Below, one piece after another: positions 61,719 through 63,825 of a stretch of 63,825 nucleotides of DNA. Made by a program: the position numbers and the translations under genes. The stretch is from NCBI GenBank assembly GCA_030150405.1, contig JASLFU010000005.1, forward strand, positions 1 through 63,825, written 5' to 3'. The notes under the pieces are model-generated. The model did no database searches, was not told where the DNA came from, and worked only from the letters and a program-made list of their open reading frames with translations. This DNA comes from Ignatzschineria sp. (GTDB lineage Bacteria; Pseudomonadota; Gammaproteobacteria; Cardiobacteriales; Wohlfahrtiimonadaceae). Position 1 is the first letter of the stretch. Each line of letters begins with the position of its first letter.

Positions 61719-62555
61719 GTGTTATCCCATATTCAAAATCATTATCATCTTCTGCGTAAATCAGAAGCCAAAGTAGCCGATTGGGTACTTGCCCATCCTA
61801 ATGAGACTGTTGAGCTCTCAATTAGCGCGCTTGCCCAGAAGGCTGGCGTTTCAGAGCCCACTATTATGCGTTTTTGTCATGCTCTAAATTATGATGGTTT
61901 TCATACCTTTAAACGCCTTTTAGATGAGAGTTTAAGTTCAGGCGTCCCCTTTGTGCATGGCAGTATCTCGCCCCATGATTCCACCGAGAGCATCATCACA
62001 AAACTGATCGATCAATCCAGCGCTGCACTATTAACAATGAAGCAGTATCTCGATGCTAAAGAGCTCGACGAAGCGATTGAGCTTTTAGAATCGGCAAATC
62101 AAGTGATGTGTATCGGCCATGGCGTTTCAGGTGTTGTGGCCAATGATATTCAACAAAAACTCCTGCGAGTGGGGATTCCAGTTTCCGCCTATACCGACCA
62201 CCATGTCCATAGTTTAGCGGCGAGCCTCTTAACTCCACGGGATATTTTGATCGCTGTCTCCCATACTGGAAAGAGTCAAGATGTGATCGAGTCGGCAGAG
62301 TTTGCCTTAAAAAATGGTGCAAAAGTGATCGCCTTTGCCCCTAAAGACTCCCCTTTAGGCGAGATCTCTTCAGTAGTATTAGAATCTGGAGCGAAAGAGG
62401 ATACTTCAGAATATATGCCGATGATCTCCCGCCTTGCGGATTTGGCGATTGTGGATATTCTCCTTGTAACCCTCGCTCTTAAAAAAGGGCCTGAGTTTAG
62501 AATCGCCATGGAAAACTCCTTAAAAATTATTGATGCTAAACGCATTAAAGATTAA
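61719..62555 (+). CDS. RpiR-family transcriptional regulator (HexR-like)
   Basis: 278 residues. An N-terminal RpiR helix-turn-helix (about 1-75, ISALAQKAGVSEPTIMRFCH) is followed by a SIS sugar-phosphate-binding domain (about 115-250, 'MCIGHGVSGVVANDIQQKLL' and 'LIAVSHTGKSQDVIESAEFA'). Such proteins sense phosphorylated sugars. HexR senses KDPG and controls glucose catabolism. The start is GTG with GGAGG five to six bases upstream. Its place after glk supports control of hexose metabolism. truA follows by three bases. Confidence 0.88.
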   Translation: MLSHIQNHYHLLRKSEAKVADWVLAHPNETVELSISALAQKAGVSEPTIMRFCHALNYDGFHTFKRLLDESLSSGVPFVHGSISPHDSTESIITKLIDQSSAALLTMKQYLDAKELDEAIELLESANQVMCIGHGVSGVVANDIQQKLLRVGIPVSAYTDHHVHSLAASLLTPRDILIAVSHTGKSQDVIESAEFALKNGAKVIAFAPKDSPLGEISSVVLESGAKEDTSEYMPMISRLADLAIVDILLVTLALKKGPEFRIAMENSLKIIDAKRIKD

Positions 62556-62558
62556 ACG

Positions 62559-63383
62559 ATGAACGAGCGCCCCACTACCCTTCGCCGCAAATATGCCCTA
62601 TTAGTGGAGTATGATGGCACCCATTTTCGCGGTTGGCAGAAACAAGATTCCCCCCCTGTGCGTTCTATTGAAGAGGCTCTAACTCAGGCCGTAAGTTATA
62701 TTGCCAATGAGCCCGTAGAGCTAATCGCAGCCGGGCGAACAGATGCGGGCGTTCATGCGGAGAATCAAATCGTACATTTTGAAACTACCGCGAAAAGAAA
62801 GGCTCACTCATGGCTCTTAGGCATTAACTCCAATCTCCCTGAAGATTGTGCAGTCAAAGCGATTACGACAGTTTCCTCTCAGTTTCATGCCCGTTTTGAT
62901 GCAATCTACAGAGTCTATCGCTATAAAATCTATAACTCCCCTTTTCGCTCCGCTTTAACGCGCTTTTATGCCACCTGGATTCACCATCCGCTTAATATCG
63001 CTAAGATGCAGCAAGCGGCCGAAGCCTTAATTGGGGAACATGACTTTTCTGCTTTTCGCTCAACCGATTGTCAATCGAGCTCTGTCCACCGCAAGGTGGA
63101 GTATATTCAACTTTGGCGCGGCGCAAATGATCCTTCTAATCCTCGCTATAATGAGATTGTTTTAGAGATTAAAGCCAACGCCTTTTTGCACCATATGGTG
63201 AGGAATATCGTCGGTACGCTCCTTGAAGTTGGGCGGGGAAGAGAGCCCATTGCCTACGTAGAGAAAGTTTTAGCGAGTAGAGATCGCACGCAAGGAGGCA
63301 TTACAGCACCTCCCCAAGGGCTCTACCTTATGGAGGTCGGTTACCCCAAAACGAAAGCCCCCAATTTTGATCTCGAACTTTGA
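62559..63383 (+). CDS. truA: tRNA pseudouridine(38-40) synthase TruA
   Basis: Isomerises U38, U39 and U40 in the tRNA anticodon arm. It has 274 residues. The N-terminus is YALLVEYDGTHFRGWQKQ. The catalytic Asp lies in AAGRTDAGVHAENQIVHF (about 66-83), with the further conserved blocks 'FHARFDAIYRVYRYKIY' and 'HHMVRNIVGTLLEVGRG'. Probably cotranscribed with glk and the RpiR regulator. Confidence 0.97.
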   Translation: MNERPTTLRRKYALLVEYDGTHFRGWQKQDSPPVRSIEEALTQAVSYIANEPVELIAAGRTDAGVHAENQIVHFETTAKRKAHSWLLGINSNLPEDCAVKAITTVSSQFHARFDAIYRVYRYKIYNSPFRSALTRFYATWIHHPLNIAKMQQAAEALIGEHDFSAFRSTDCQSSSVHRKVEYIQLWRGANDPSNPRYNEIVLEIKANAFLHHMVRNIVGTLLEVGRGREPIAYVEKVLASRDRTQGGITAPPQGLYLMEVGYPKTKAPNFDLEL

Positions 63384-63486
63384 ACTTAAATCTTCTCCAA
63401 TTTCTCGTATACTATAGCGGCATGATTGGGAAGATCACAGGTCAACCCGACACCTTAAAAGCATAGATAATAAAAAGGAATAATTA

Positions 63487-63825
63487 ATGGAACAGAAAAC
63501 GGTTCTTACAGGCATTAGTACTACAGGCACGCCCCACTTAGGTAACTACGCTGGCGCTATTCGCCCCGCTATTGAGCTGAGTAAAACTCACGATAGCGCT
63601 TACTTTTTCCTTGCAGACCTTCATTCTTTAATTAAATGCCAAGACCCCGAGCTTGTAAATCGCTCTCGCTTAGAGATCGCAGCTACCTGGATGGCACTCG
63701 GCTTAGATACCGATAAGGCGGTCTTCTATCGCCAATCCGATATTGAAGAGATTCCTCAAATTAGCTGGCTTTTAAGTTGTGTAACCGCAAAAGGGACGAT
63801 GAATCGGGCCCACGCCTATAAAGCA
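63487..63825 (+). CDS. trpS: Tryptophan-tRNA ligase, N-terminal part (partial)
   Basis: Runs off the window end. The 113 visible residues begin MEQKTVLTGISTTGTPHLGN, where TPHLGN is the class I HIGH-type motif, and continue with FFLADLHSLIKCQDPE and 'AKGTMNRAHAYKA'. It charges tRNA-Trp. AAGGA lies eight bases before the ATG. The upstream 100 bases contain a TATACT candidate -10 but no Trp-rich leader frame. Confidence 0.93.
   Translation, partial: MEQKTVLTGISTTGTPHLGNYAGAIRPAIELSKTHDSAYFFLADLHSLIKCQDPELVNRSRLEIAATWMALGLDTDKAVFYRQSDIEEIPQISWLLSCVTAKGTMNRAHAYKA

Noticed and set aside
63421..63466. Short frame before trpS as a possible Trp leader
   Set aside because: Starting at ATG 63422 it encodes 14 residues without any Trp, so it cannot sense tryptophan by codon pausing.

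Overview
The window is a compact, single-chromosome stretch of a Gram-negative gammaproteobacterium. It carries complete lipid A steps (lpxD, lpxA, lpxB), BamA, Skp, ZipA, a ZipA-linked ligA, a RelA of the synthetase-only type and UbiK/UbiX. Base composition looks mid-40s percent GC by eye. My best guess is the Ignatzschineria/Wohlfahrtiimonas (Cardiobacteriales) area. That is inference from gene content and flavour, not a search result. I see no insertion sequence, prophage, CRISPR array, tRNA or rRNA, and no clear pseudogene.

Layout. 1-820: tail of glyA and a DUF805 membrane protein. 835-7261 (minus): relA, then a methionine-uptake operon metN-metI-(acyl-CoA-dehydrogenase-like oxidoreductase)-metQ. 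A 49-codon Met/Cys-rich open frame precedes metN and overlaps its start. 7452-16394: a DsrE-like gene, then on the minus strand a TerC/CBS membrane protein, hslO, ubiX, an RDD protein, zipA, ligA and trmO. 16556-22691 (plus): mutS and a spermidine/putrescine-type importer potABC without a potD. 22782-37636 (minus): the envelope cluster pyrH-frr-uppS-cdsA-dxr-rseP-bamA-skp-lpxD-fabZ-lpxA-lpxB-rnhB, followed by mlaD and recO. 37910-43125: ubiK, trmJ-cysE, and a large M16C peptidase. 43584-50514 (plus): lepA-lepB-rnc-era, then a DMT exporter with pabB-pabC. 50606-59385: purU, a uracil permease, mutY, an exported TPR protein, apaH and a BetT-like carrier. 59949-63825 (plus): engB, glk, an RpiR-family regulator, truA and the start of trpS.

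How the genes work together. The minus-strand envelope block makes undecaprenyl carrier, CDP-diacylglycerol, isoprenoid precursor, lipid A and outer-membrane protein machinery. The lepA block serves translation, secretion and RNA processing. pabB-pabC and purU touch folate metabolism. glk with its RpiR neighbour is a hexose-entry module. The metNIQ operon with its flavoprotein is a sulfur-acquisition module.

The most interesting observations are the Met/Cys-rich leader frame in front of metN and the flavoprotein inside the met operon that lacks the acyl-CoA dehydrogenase catalytic Glu motif. Next come a Tyr/Glu/Pro-rich insertion with a cysteine pair in BamA POTRA1, and a nested double palindrome upstream of potA. 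There are also several stem-loops that straddle stop codons or sit between cotranscribed genes, a shortened iron-sulfur loop in MutY, and an altered metal motif in ApaH.
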